64,000 nt of DNA from Tetrapyrgos nigripes (lineage: Eukaryota; Basidiomycota; Agaricomycetes; Agaricales; Campanellaceae). Below are positions 32,426-44,605 of this stretch, piece after piece. Position 1 is the stretch's first letter. The number at the start of each line of letters is the position of its first letter. The position numbers were made by a program, and so were the translations under genes. The notes under the pieces are model-generated. The model saw only the letters and a program-made list of their open reading frames with translations, searched no databases and had not been told where the DNA came from. The stretch lies in assembly GCA_013368315.1 (NCBI GenBank), contig JAACJM010000232.1, positions 1 to 64,000 of the forward strand. Direction: 5' to 3'.

Positions 32426-35400
32426 ATGGGAATATGAAGCAAGTCCAAAAAGGCTACTAGCAAGAGGGCCAAATGTACTAAACTGCCCAAAAAGCGTGGC
32501 AACCCTGGATACTTCGCCGGCGATGTGCTTGAGTTTCTCGAGTCAAATCTCCAGAAGTACATTGACTCAAAAGATTCACACGAATTGTTTTGGAACGACT
32601 TCTTTCAGGAGTATCGCGAGAAGTTTCCGGATGATTTGACTGTCGATGAGAAGTTGGAGGTGAAGAAGTTGATCCAAAAATACAATTTGGATTGTGATCA
32701 TGGAAGGAAGGATGAGGATAAAGAAGAAGACAGTGAAGGGGATAGTGATGATGGAAATGAAGATAGGGAAGAAGGAGCAAGGAAAAAGGGAGAGTTGGAA
32801 AAACGCGGGAGCGTGGCCTCCTCGACAGCGCCTGACGCGTCTGACGTGTCCAAAGCTAGTCCAGCACCCGAGTCTGATACCGCTGTCCCTTCCCAAACCG
32901 TCAGTCAAGCACCCAAAGCTGGTCCAGCACCCAAGTCCAATACCGCTGTCCCCGTCACTCAAGCGCCTGTCACATCTGATTTGGCAACTCAGCAATTGAA
33001 TGCTGGCGTTGCATCACAGGAACACGCTACTGCTGCCACTGTCACAACCCCTGCTTCCAATGCCCAGTCCTCTAAGACGACTGCTGAGGACTCCTCTGCA
33101 TCTGTCCCTTCGGATTCGACAGCTCGAGAACCAAATCTTGGTAAAGACGTCACCACTGCTCCTTCCAATGACCCGTCTTCCTCGACAGGGGTAGCCAACG
33201 GCAACTCCAAGAAGAAGGATCCGATTCTTCCGGATGATGAAGATGGCGCTCCTGTGAAGAGAGCCCATCATTCCCAGAGGACGGAGGAGGAGAACCATCT
33301 GCTGGCAAGGGGCGCTAGTACCATGGTAAGTTCTCTAGATTTGCAGAAACTTTTACAAAAGTGACCTTTTACTAAACCAAATTTTCAGAAATGAAGACCT
33401 GGTTCTCAAATTGCAACACAAAGCACAGGGCAGTTCAAAGGCTTGCCAGTCAAGACCTCATCTTCGCCCTCCCAATGAAGTCTCTCCCACCTGCTCCCTG
33501 TACCACCACTGCCATCAAGTTCTATGAGAGTCATCCCGATTACAAGGCGAAAATTGATGAGAAATATATGGAAGAGTATGGGCCAATTGACTCCAACAAC
33601 AAGAACTACCTCCGGAGACACACCACCATCGCAAAGAAGCTGTTCGAAGAGGAAGATGAGGTGACTCGGGCAAAGATCATTCAGGAAGCAAAGGAGCAGC
33701 AGAAAGAGGACAAGGAGGCTTGGGAGGCCCTCAAGAATCAGGATCCCTTTGACAACACTGACCTTGAGTCCTTGGCACTGTGAGTACCCCTAGAGCTTTT
33801 GTAAAAGTTGAAGTTATGTCGGCAGCAACTAGGCCCAACACTACATTCCCTTTTGCAAGTGTATGCAAAGGCCACCGACACAAAGATCTCATTGGTTGCA
33901 ATCGGGAAGGCTTTGGATAGCGAAAAGGAGGATGATATATTTGGCTGCAGGTAAGATTTCTTGGCACTCACTTTTACAAAAGTACTAAGCTAATTGGTTT
34001 TTTTTGCAAAAGCGTTCATGCTGGTACAACTCCAGGGGAAGATGGCAGGACATTTGCTCAGTGGTTCCATGCAGCTATCTCTGGTGAGTTTGTGAAAGCA
34101 TGTATTCAGTTAGAAAATGGTAAGCTCTCGATAAACTACTGGCATGTGATTGTCCACTAACCTTCTATCAGGTTTGGACACTTGTCCTGCAGATTGGTCG
34201 AAGTTCTTCGGGGTCAGTGAACCTCCCGAGGATATGATGACCATGCCGGTGTATGTGCCTCCCAAGGAGACTGCTGGCTCATCAAAAGATGGTGCTGAGG
34301 CTCAGCCATTGTCTTCAAAACCTAGGCCCAAACCCAAAGGTAGTGCCAAGCCGAAACCCAAGTCAAAGCCCAAAGTCGTCCTCAGTGCCAAAGCAGCCAG
34401 GAAAAAGAGGAAGAAGGACGAGACAAGTGAGGAGGAGGCTTCAGACAGTGATTATAGTGGGAAAGATGGGAGTGGTGAGGATGAGGAGGATGGAGAAGAG
34501 GATGAGCTGCAGAATGAGGAGGATGATATACCCACACCGCCATCCACTCCTCGGATTCAGAGGACTCGAGAGGCATTTGTAACAGATGCTATGGAGGACG
34601 AGTTGGCTGCTATGGACACACCCACTCGGAGGAAGGAATTACAAAAGCTCTGTGACATGGATGTGCATGCATTTAGCACTGGGTGCAAACACTTGTAAAT
34701 CCTCTGCTTTACTGAGGTTTTACAAGAGTATTACACCAAGCCAATCAATATGTAAGACTCCTTGTCATACATTAGTATTACAAGAGACAGAAAAAATTAG
34801 AACAACCTTGTATGACCATTGTAAGTCATAAAGAAATACCATGGACTTTCAGTGTGACTTGCTGTCACTGTATACCCTGGGTGGATATACTGTGGAATTA
34901 CACAGGAATTTCAGGGTGACTTTTTGTCACAATATGTCATGTAGTAAGACACATAGGAAATACTGGAGTATTTCAGTGTGACAGATAATCACAGTATGAC
35001 AAACAGTAAGGCAAGAGAGATTTACAAAGGATTTACAAGGAAGCAAAATCTGCAGGAAATTTACAAAGTGACAATCAAGTCACAGTAATACACTTGTAAG
35101 ACTAGCTGTATTATGAAGGAATTACAAGAAAGATTTGCTACAAACACTGGTAAATCCTCAGCCTTACTGGAGTATTACAAGAGTATTATGGGGAACCAAT
35201 CAATATGTAAGTTGGCTTGACTTACAAGTGTATTACAAAATAGACAAAAAATGAGGACTATTCTGAAAGACCATTGTAAGCTGCAAGGACATACCATGGA
35301 CTTTCAGTGTGAGGCTTTGTCACAGTATAGCATTGAAGAGCATACAGTGGAATTACAAGGTGACTTTTTTGTCACAGTATGTCTTCTTGTAAAACAGAAC

Positions 35401-35924
35401 TGAAATACCAGGGTATTTCAGTGTGAGATAATGTCACAGTAAGACAATTTGTAAACCAAGTAAAATTTACAGAGGACTTACCAGAAGGTAGAACTTGAAA
35501 GTCTTGGGTAAGACTGCTCATATTTACACTGAATTACGGAGGGACAGCTGTGTCACAGTAATACCCTAGAAAGACTTGTGACTTTACAAGAGAATTACAA
35601 GATGCAGGTTTTAAAAGTCTATCTCGTAAGTCTCTGGAAAAAACCTGCATGCTAAATGGAGAATATACAGTGTGACAGACTGGTCACAGTAAGACACTTG
35701 TAAGTCACAAGACATTACAATGACTTTACTGAAAAGTGACTATTTTGTAAGTCATCATGTATATCCAATGGACTTACAAGAGACTTGTTGGATGGATTTG
35801 CAGTGCATGTCAATTAAGTAATACAGAAGGGCTTACTGAAAATTTACAGGATGTAATACAATGAATTCATTCAACCAGGTCAATTAAATGTCACTAAATA
35901 TAAATAGACAGCTGAGGCTGGACT

Positions 35925-37290
35925 GTGTCTGCCTTGTCATCTTTGTCTGCTCAGTCTGTTAGGTCTGCCTTGTCTGCCTTGTCTGCCTTGTCTGCCCCGT
36001 CTGCCCCATCTGTCTCATCTGCCTCATTTGCTCCATCTGCCTCGTCTGCTCCATCTGCCTCGTCTGCCCTGTGTGCCTTGGGACTGTGTCTGCCTTGTCA
36101 TCTTTGTCTGCTCAGTCTGTTAGGTCTGCTTTGTCTGCCTCGTCTGCCTCGTCTGCTCCGTCTGCCTCGTCTGCCTCGTCTGGTCCTTCTGCCTTGTCTG
36201 CCTCGTCTGCTCCGTCTGCCTCGTCTGCCTCTTCTGGTCCTTCTGCCTCGTCTGCCTCGTCTGCTCCGTCTGCCTTGTCTGCCTTGTCTGCTCCGTCTGC
36301 CTTGTCTGCCTCGTCTGCTCTGTCTGCCTCGTCTGCCTCGTCTGGTCCTTCTGCCTCATCTGCCTCGTCTGCTCCGTCTGCCTCGTCTGCTCCGTCGTTT
36401 GCCTCATCCGTCTGCTCCGTCTGCCTCGTCTGCCTCGTCTGCCTTGTCTGCTCCGTCTGCCTTGTCTGCCTCGTCTGCCTTGTCTGCTCCGTCTGCCTCG
36501 TCTGCCTCGTCTGCCTTGTCTGCTCCGTCTGCCTCGTCTGCCTCGTCTGCTCCGTCGTTTGCCTCGTCCGTCTGCTCCGTCTGCCTCGTCTGCCTTGTCT
36601 GCTCCGTCTGCCTCGTCTGCCTCGTCCGTCTGCTCCGTCTGCCTCGTCTGCCTCGTCCGTCTGCTCTGTCTGCCTCGTCTGCCTCGTCTGTCTGCTCCGT
36701 CTGCCTCGTCTGCCTCATCCGTCTGCTCCATCTGCCTCGTCTGCCTCGTCCGTCTGCTCCGTCTGCCTCGTCTGCCTCGTCTGCTCCGTCTGCCTCGTCT
36801 GCCTCGTCTGCTTCGTCTGCCCCGTCTGCCCCGTCTGCCTCGTCTGCCTCGTCTGCCCCGTCTGCCTCGTCTGCCCCGTCTGCCTCGTCTGCCTTGTCTG
36901 CCCCGTCTGCCTCGTCTGCCTCGTCTGCCCCGTCTGCCTTGTCTGCCCCGTCTGCCTTGTCTGCCTTGTCTGCCCCGTCTGCCTCGTCTGCCTCGTCTGC
37001 CCCGTCTGCCTCGTCTGCCCCGTCTGCCTCGTCTGCCCCGTCTGCCTCGTCTGCTCTGTCTGCTCTGTCTGCCTCCTCTGCTCCGTCTGCCTCGTCTGCT
37101 CCGTCTGCTCCGTCTGCCTCCTCTGCCTCATCTGCCTCGTCTGCCTCGTCTGCCTCATCTGCTCCGTCTGCCTCATCTGCTCCGTCTGCCTCGTCTGCTC
37201 CATCTGCCTCGTCTGCCTCGTCTGCCCCATCTGCCTCGTCTGCCTCGTCTGCTCCGTCTGCCTTGTCTGCCTTGTCTGCCTCATCTTATT
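35925..37290. repeat. 9-bp satellite, TCTGCCTCG orientation
   Basis: About 150 tandem units of TCTGCCTCG with variants TCTGCTCCG, TCTGCCCCG, TCTGCCTTG and TCTGCCTCA. Nine bases are three codons, and no frame contains a stop, so long tripeptide-repeat frames (SAS, CLV, LPR) appear in all readings. I treat them as artefacts. Confidence 0.95.
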
Positions 37291-37985
37291 GAATACTTAC
37301 TACTAAACATCGGCACCTGTGGCACCTGCAAATATGTATCTTATAAAATAAGGTGAGTAGGTCTAAAAGTGCTTATTGATTCCCTAAACACAAATATGAA
37401 GTCATCTCCTGCATATGACAAACATCCACGACTCTGTTCTCAATTCATTCCCTAGACAGCACAGATAGCCCTAATTTATATCCATATTGAAACATATACC
37501 TATCCTTTGGCTGTCTGAATGGCATTCTGACTCATTCTACCTCATTCTAAACTATATTACTCTGAGTATTCACAGTTTGGTGTTCCTCACTTAAAGACAT
37601 GCTCAGATATAACCTTAAGTGCTACAAGCACCATTACATGCAACTCAGTTTGACTTAAAGCTACTGGATGTACCAAGAACATCTCCTATATATGCTGGAT
37701 GGCTTATTGTCTTTCAAATGATACCAAGAGATGAAAGAACAAGTATGAGTGTCTGTGATAATCTCTGGGATGAGATATGCATATGTATATGGTCCAAAAA
37801 GGTACTATTTCGCTTTGTGGAGAATAAATTGAGAATAAAGTCTTGGATCTTTACCATATGCAGGATATGACTTCATATTCGTGTTTAGGGAATCAATAAG
37901 CACTTTTAGACCTACTCACCTTATTTTATAAGATACATATTTGCAGGTGCCACAGGTGCCTATGTTTAGTAGTAAGTATTCAATA
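37288..37985. repeat. Inner inverted repeat of the 8.1-kb element
   Basis: GGCACCTGCAAATATGTATC and the following 150 bases (37330-37450) recur inverted at 37810-37965 (GATACATATTTGCAGGTGCC). Related sequence appears again at 38190-38350 and inverted at 40375-40500, so this is one unit of roughly 500 bases present several times. Confidence 0.8.
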
Positions 37986-37999
37986 TCAGCAGAATCACA

Positions 38000-40500
38000 A
38001 CATATAGAACTTGTCCAAGTAGATATTCGGATTCAGGGACCAAAACTACCTCATTAAACATATCCATGATTGTATTAGATGCTAGAACATGCAGTGTCCA
38101 TGGCCATTTCACTTTTTTTGCTTTTGTGGCAATGTTTTGGGAATAAATCAGGAATAGAGTCTTGTATCTTGAAGATATGGAGGATATGAAGTTATATTCA
38201 CATTTAGACTATCAATAAACATTTATCCACCTACTCACACAAATTTATAAGAGGCATATTTGCAGCTGCCACAGGTACCTATGTTTAGGGGTAAGTACTC
38301 AATATCAGCAGAACCAGAGTATATAGAGCTTATCCGAGTAGATATTCCGATTCAGTGACCAAGAATACCCTAGTAGACATATCCATAATCATATCAGATG
38401 CTATAGCATGTAGTGTCTATGGTCATCCCAAGTTTTGGGCTTTGTGACAGTAAATTGGGTATAGCTCCTCAGGATTTGATTATATAGTATAATAAACTAT
38501 ATTCCCATGTCTAGAAGGTCCATATGCAGTATCTTACCAGCCCACATGATGATCAGAGCTGATTTGATGCAATGGCTAGTACTTATCCTGCTCTTTTGGT
38601 ATATTTTGGACAGTATTTTGGCCATATCTCAATAACCACTGCAGATATTGCATATCTAATTGTATATTCAGATTCAGCAACCCGAATTACACTTTCTTAT
38701 CTACTTATATCATTTTTCATCGCCGGCTCCAGGAATTTATTTTGCATTTTCTGAGCCAGCCACAGCATATACCCCTATTCTATTTGCAGATTCGGGGCCC
38801 TACTGATCGCCTGCACCTCTCCATCAAATTTTGAGTCGTGGGAACCCGCCACCCGCCCCCTAAGGCCCCGCTCACTGTCTAGCATGCGTGGGAACAAAAC
38901 CCGCCACCTACTCCTGCCCTGCTCACTGCTCCATAAGGAAAGGCCTACCAGACCCACCCCAAAGGCCCGCCCATAGGGCCAGCCTGTTTTTTGGCCTATG
39001 GAAAGTTTTCCTTGGGGATGTATCAGCCAATATGGACATTTGTCCATGATTGATGCTTAAATCTAGCAGTTAGAGCTGGAAGCAGACGAGGCAGACGAGG
39101 CAGACGAGACAGACGGAGCAGACGGAGCAGATGAGACAGACGGAGCAGACGGAGCAGACGAGGCAGACGAGGCAGATGAGGCAGATGAGGCGGACGAGGC
39201 AGACGAGGCAGATGAGGCGGACGAGGCAGACGAGGCAGATGAGGCAGACGAGGCAGACGAGGCAGATGAGGCGGACGAGGCAGACGAGGCAGATGAGGTG
39301 GACGAGGCAGACGAGGCAGATGAGGCGGACGAGGCAGACGAGGCAGATGAGGCAGACGAGGCAGACGAGGCAGATGGAGCAGACGGAGCAGACGAGGCAG
39401 ACGGAGCAGACGGAGCAGACGAGGCAGATGAGGCAGACGGAGCAGACGAGGCAGATGAGGCAGACGGAGCAGACGAGGCAGACGAGGCAGATGAGGCAGA
39501 CGGAGCAGACAAGGCAGACGAGGCAGACGGAGCAGACGGAGCAGACGGAGGAGACGGAGCAGACCAGGCAGACCAGGCAGATCAGGCAGACCAGGCAGAC
39601 GGAGCAGACGAGGCACACCAGTAGTTGTAACTGCCATGCATAGTATACAGGCAGTACTCACACAACACAATGTGTAGTCAACAGTCCTTTCTCTGTGTAT
39701 ACTTTGGGTGAGCATATGATGCATTGTATGGCTATTTTCATACTATGCATTGTGTGCACAATATTCTACTATACCACGCATGGTATACCTTAAGTAAATT
39801 TGGCAGGTTTTTCCCACAGCTGGTAATTTGATGTGGCGGTAGGCAGGGCCTTAGGGGCCAGTAGGGCGGGTTTTCTCACGCCTCAAAATTTGATAGGAGG
39901 TGCAGGCGGTCAGTAGGGGCCAAAATCTGCAAATGGAATAGGGGTAGTAGCTGTGGCTGGCTCAGAAAATGCAAAATAAATTCCTGGAGCTGGCAATGAA
40001 AAGTGATGTAAGTACATAAGAGGGTGTATTTTGGGTCGCTGAATCCAATATCCACTCAAATTTGCAATAACTGCAGTGGGTATAGAGATATGGCCAAAAT
40101 ACTGTCCAAAATACAGCAAAATAGCAGGATGGGTACTGGTCATTGCATCTAATCAGCTCTGATCATTATGCAAATTGGTAGGATACTGCTTTTGGATTCT
40201 ATAAACTTGGGAATAACATTCATTTTATTATATAATCAATGTCTAGTGAGATATCCTCAATTTACTCTGAAAAAAGTGAAAACTTTGGGATGGCCATGGA
40301 CACTGCATGTTATAGCATCTAATATAATTATGGATATGCTTACAAGGATATTTTGTGTCCCTGAATCAGAATATCCACTTGGATAAGCTCTATATTCTGT
40401 GGTTCTGGTGACATGGAATACTTACCCCTAAATATAGGTACCTGTGGCATCCACAAATATGCAACTTATAAATTTGTTTGAGAGGGTGGATAAATGTTCA
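38000..40500. repeat. Second nested inverted repeat around the element centre
   Basis: 38560-38840 (GGACAGTATTTTGGCCATAT..., CTATTCTATTTGCAGATT...) is matched inverted by 39890-40150 (AATCTGCAAATGGAATAGGG..., ATATGGCCAAAATACTGTCC). The centre, 38850-39880, holds unique AT-rich sequence, a tract rich in GCCCGCC/CCCGCCACC (38830-38960) and a satellite block. Confidence 0.8.
39070..39622. repeat. 9-bp satellite, ACGAGGCAG orientation, central block
   Basis: Units GACGAGGCA with variants GATGAGGCA, GACGGAGCA and GATGAGGCG. This is the reverse orientation relative to the block at 35925-37290. It reads open in every frame (DEA, RQT and similar tripeptides). Confidence 0.95.
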
Positions 40501-40514
40501 TTAATACCCTCAAC

Positions 40515-41535
40515 AGATGGGGCAGACGGGGCAGACGAGGCAGACGGAGCAGACGAGGCAGACGAGGCAGACGAAGCAGACGAGGCAGACGAGGCAGACG
40601 AGGCAGACGAAGCAGACGAGGCAGACGAGGCAGACGAGGCAGACGAAGCAGACGAGGCAGACGAAGCAGACGAGGCAGACGAGGCAGACGAGGCAGACGA
40701 GGCAGACGAGGCAGACGAGGCAGACGAAGCAGACGGAGCAGACCAGACGAGGCAGACGAAGCAGATGAGGCAGACAAGTCAGACGAAGCAGACGAGGCAG
40801 ACGAAGCAGACGAGGCAGACGAGGCAGACGAAGCAGACGAAGCAGACGAGGCAGACGAGGCAGACGAAGCAGACGAAGCAGACGAGGCAGACGAGGCAGA
40901 CGAAGCAGACGAGGCAGACGAAGCAGACGAGGCAGACGAAGCAGACGAGGCAGACGAAGCAGACGAGGCAGACGAAGCAGACGAGGCAGACGAAGCAGAC
41001 GAGGCAGACGAAGCAGACAAGGCAGACGAAGCAGACGAGGCAGACGAGGCAGACGAAGCAGACGAGGCAGACGAGGCAGACGAAGCAGACGAGGCAGACG
41101 AGGCAGACGAAGCAGACGAGGCAGACGGAGCAGACGAGGCAGACGGAGCAGACGAGGCAGACGGAGCAGACGAGGCAGACGAGGCAGACGGAGCAGACGG
41201 GGCAGACAGAGCAGACGGGGCAGACAAGGCAGACAAGGCAGACAAGGCAGACAAGGCAGACGTAACAGACTGAGCAGACAAAGATGACAAGGCAGACACA
41301 GTCCAGCCTGAGCTGTCAGGCAGACGAGGCAGACGGAGCAGACGAAGCAGACGAGGTAGACGAGGCAGACGGAGCAGACAGAGCAGACGGAGGAGACGGA
41401 GCAGACCAGGCAGACCAGGCAGACCAGGCAGACCAGGCAGACGGAGCAGACCAGGCAGACCAGGCAGACGGGGCAGACAAGGCAGACAAGGCAGACAAGG
41501 CAGACGGGGCAGACAAGGCAGACAAGGCAGACATA
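40515..41535. repeat. 9-bp satellite, ACGAGGCAG orientation, right block
   Basis: Units GACGAGGCA and GACGAAGCA in tandem, mirroring 35925-37290. The block is split near 41265-41320 by AACAGACTGAGCAGACAAAG and CAGTCCAGCCTGAGCTGTC, which recurs at 41525-41588 and, inverted, at 35909-35955 and 36080-36125. The array edge has therefore been duplicated on both sides. Confidence 0.95.
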
Positions 41536-44500
41536 ACAGACTGAGCAGACAAAGATGACAAGGCAGACACAGTCCAGCCTGAGCTGTCTATTTATATTTA
41601 GTGACATTTAATTGACCTGGTTGAATGAATTCATTGTATTACATCCTGTAAATTTTCAGTAAGCCCTTCTGTATTACTTAATTGACATGCACTGCAAATC
41701 CATCCAACAAGTCTCTTGTAAGTCCATTGGATATACATGATGACTTACAAAATAGTCACTTTTCAGTAAAGTCATTGTAATGTCTTGTGACTTACAAGTG
41801 TCTTACTGTGACCAGTCTGTCACACTGTATATTCTCCATTTAGCATGCAGGTTTTTTCCAGAGACTTACGAGATAGACTTTTAAAACCTGCATCTTGTAA
41901 TTCCCTTGTAAAGTCACAAGTCTTTCTAGGGTATTACTGTGACACAGCTGTCCCTCCGTAAATTCAGTGTAAATATGAGCAGTCTTACCCAAGACTTTCA
42001 AGTTCTACCTTCTGGTAAGTCCTCTGTAAATTTTACTTGGTTTACAAATTGTCTTACTGTGACATTATCTCACACTGAAATACCCTGGTATTTCAGTTCT
42101 GTTTTACAAGAAGACATACTGTGACAAAAAAGTCACCTTGTAATTCCACTGTATGCTCTTCAATGCTATACTGTGACAAAGCCTCACACTGAAAGTCCAT
42201 GGTATTTCCTTGCAGCTTACAATGGTCTTTCAGAATAGTCCTCATTTTTTGTCTATTTTGTAATACACTTGTAAGTCAAGCCAACTTACATATTGATTGG
42301 TTCCCCATAATACTCTTGTAATACTCCAGTAAGGCTGAGGATTTACCAGTGTTTGTAGCAAATCTTTCTTGTAATTCCTTCATAATACAGCTAGTCTTAC
42401 AAGTGTATTACTGTGACTTGATTGCAGATTTTGCTTCCTTGTAAGTTCTTTGTAAATCTCTCTTGCCTTACTGTTTGTCATACTGTGATTATCTGTCACA
42501 CTGAAATACTCCAGTATTTCTTATGTGTCTTACTACATGACATATTGTGACAAAAAGTCACTCTGAAATTCCTGTGTAATTCCACAGTATATCCACCAAG
42601 GGTATACAGTGACAGCAAGTCACACTGAAAGTCCATGGTATTTCTTTGTGACTTACAATGGTCATACAAGGTTGTTCTAATTTTTTCTGTCTCTTGTAAT
42701 ACTAATGTATGACAAGGAGTCTTACATATTGATTGGCTTGGTGTAATACTCTTGTAAAACCTCAGTAAAGCAGAGGATTTACAAGTGTTTGCACCCAGTG
42801 TAGGAGGGCCAACAATGCTGCCACAATGAGGAAGCTCAAGGGAGATGTCAGAGTCAAGGGCGCTATGAAAGAAATGCCAGCTGGAAAGAAGGGAAAGAAG
42901 GCAAAGGGGAAAGAGGTTGAGCTGGCAGCTAAGAAATAGAAGATGGTCGTCACTGTCATGCAAACCCGCAGCAAGAAGAACCAGACTGTAAACTTTGAGG
43001 AGAGGGCCAAGTCTTCAGTACCGTTGCCCGCTCCCAATTCTGTGGTCCCAGCACCCACCCCAAAGCCTGTGGAAAACTCCCAGTCTGGTCCTGCTCAATC
43101 CAAACAGCAAACTGCACCCCCCACACTCAATCTTCCCATGCCCTCCAATGCCAACAAGGAACTCCGCCTCTTGAGGGACCTTATTCTCCGCTTGCCTTTG
43201 GTTGTCGAAGAGGGGAAGGATGGCGATCCCATTGCCGCGTCATTCTACTCAGAGCAGGATGAACCGTGGGGAGAAGACATGTCTGGCCCTGACTCATGGG
43301 AACATTGGGATAGCTCGTTGAACACTCTTTTGCAAAAGTTTGGGACAGAGAGTGAGGAGGTTTATGCGAGTAAGCTGGTCAAAAGGGGCAAAAAGGGAAC
43401 AGCGGCGTTATACCAGGCTTTGGCACATGTCATGGAGCATGTCATCAACCCCTATATGCTAGAGGGGAAGATTGATAGGGTGATTAATGCTATCTACATC
43501 AAGTAAGTTGTTTCTTCTATCATCCACTTTTGCAAATTGGTTGGCCTGGGTCCACTGTTGGTCTTTTGCAAAAGTTGACACTGTGCTATCTCCTGTGTTT
43601 GTAAAAGCCTTATACTGACTTCTACACTCCAAGGTGCCCAGAACTCAAAGTCCCGCTTGAAACTGCAGCCATCACAGCACCGTTCCCCCTCCCATCTAAC
43701 AGTCCTACAACACCGCTCTCTGTTCCACCCATTGCTAGATTGTCAGAACCTGGTCCCTCCACACTCCCACATCCTTTCTTTGACTTCGTCCTCCAGTATC
43801 TGGAACAAACACAGTCTTTACACCATTGCGACATACACCTTCCCCTTCTCCTGGTCCTGCTCCTGAAAAGGAGTCACCACAGAAAGGCGGAAAAAGGAAG
43901 TTTGAAATGGTTGCCCTGACCACTCCTGATGATGAACGACTGCCTTGGGTAAACAAAATGGAGAACTACCTTCATCCTGGGGTGTCTGGTCCAGCATGGA
44001 CAGAAGCTGTTGACAACCTGATTGTCATGGAATCGCTGTTTGGGTATGATCGAGGAAGCAAGACCCTCTCTACAGTAAATCGGCTGGAAGCTGTCCAAGC
44101 ATGGGTAAAGAGTGGCCGAGAACCTCTTCTTCCAGCTCTCATTGCATTCAACCCTATGGAGAAGGACTATCTGCAGCTTTTACAAAAGTTTGCAAACTCT
44201 ATAATGACTTGGTGGAATGCACTGCAACCGGACTGGAGGAGAATTGAGACCAATCCCAATGACATTGAGTCTTATAGCTGGGTGAAAGAGGTAAAGGGTT
44301 CATGGGATGGGCTGAGGTGCCATGGAGTCAATAGGTTTCGGTCCCTATTGGCCCTGTTGAAGTGGTGGATAATCCTGGATCAGAAGATTCTTGTGGAGAA
44401 CAAGAAGAAGAAGATTGAGGTGGATTCGTCCAAGTCAGCCAACTCACAGACTGGTTCATCCATTTGGACCAAGACCCTTGCCGACATCGTCTGGGTCATG

Positions 44501-44605
44501 CAGTCTATCACCCAGGGGATGTATAGCAGCCAAGGACCCCCTTCCAAGAAAACCAAGAAGGTGTCCGATACTGCTAAGCCCTGGTCAACTGCTAAGCCCC
44601 GTTAA

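Larger units (their letters stand above)
34677..42800. mobile_element. 8.1-kb fold-back element, CACTGG ends, target duplication TAG
   Basis: It starts CACTGGGTGCAAACACTTGT and ends ACAAGTGTTTGCACCCAGTG. TAG flanks both sides (34674-34676, 42801-42803). Outer arms of about 1.2 kb (34677-35905 and 41580-42800) are inverted copies. Inside are a second nested inverted repeat (38.0-38.85 against 39.88-40.5 kb), a third (37288-37450 against 37810-37985) and blocks of a 9-bp satellite in opposite orientation on the two sides. There is no transposase or other believable gene. Ends and duplication length match the element at 23321-26545, so the family is the same CACTA/EnSpm-like group. It interrupts a coding exon of the KDZ-associated gene. 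Confidence 0.9.

Noticed and set aside
35925..41607. Long frames coding DEA, RQT, SAS, CLV or LPR tripeptide repeats
   Set aside because: A 9-bp satellite without stops gives open frames in all readings; no flanking coding sequence or conservation supports a protein.
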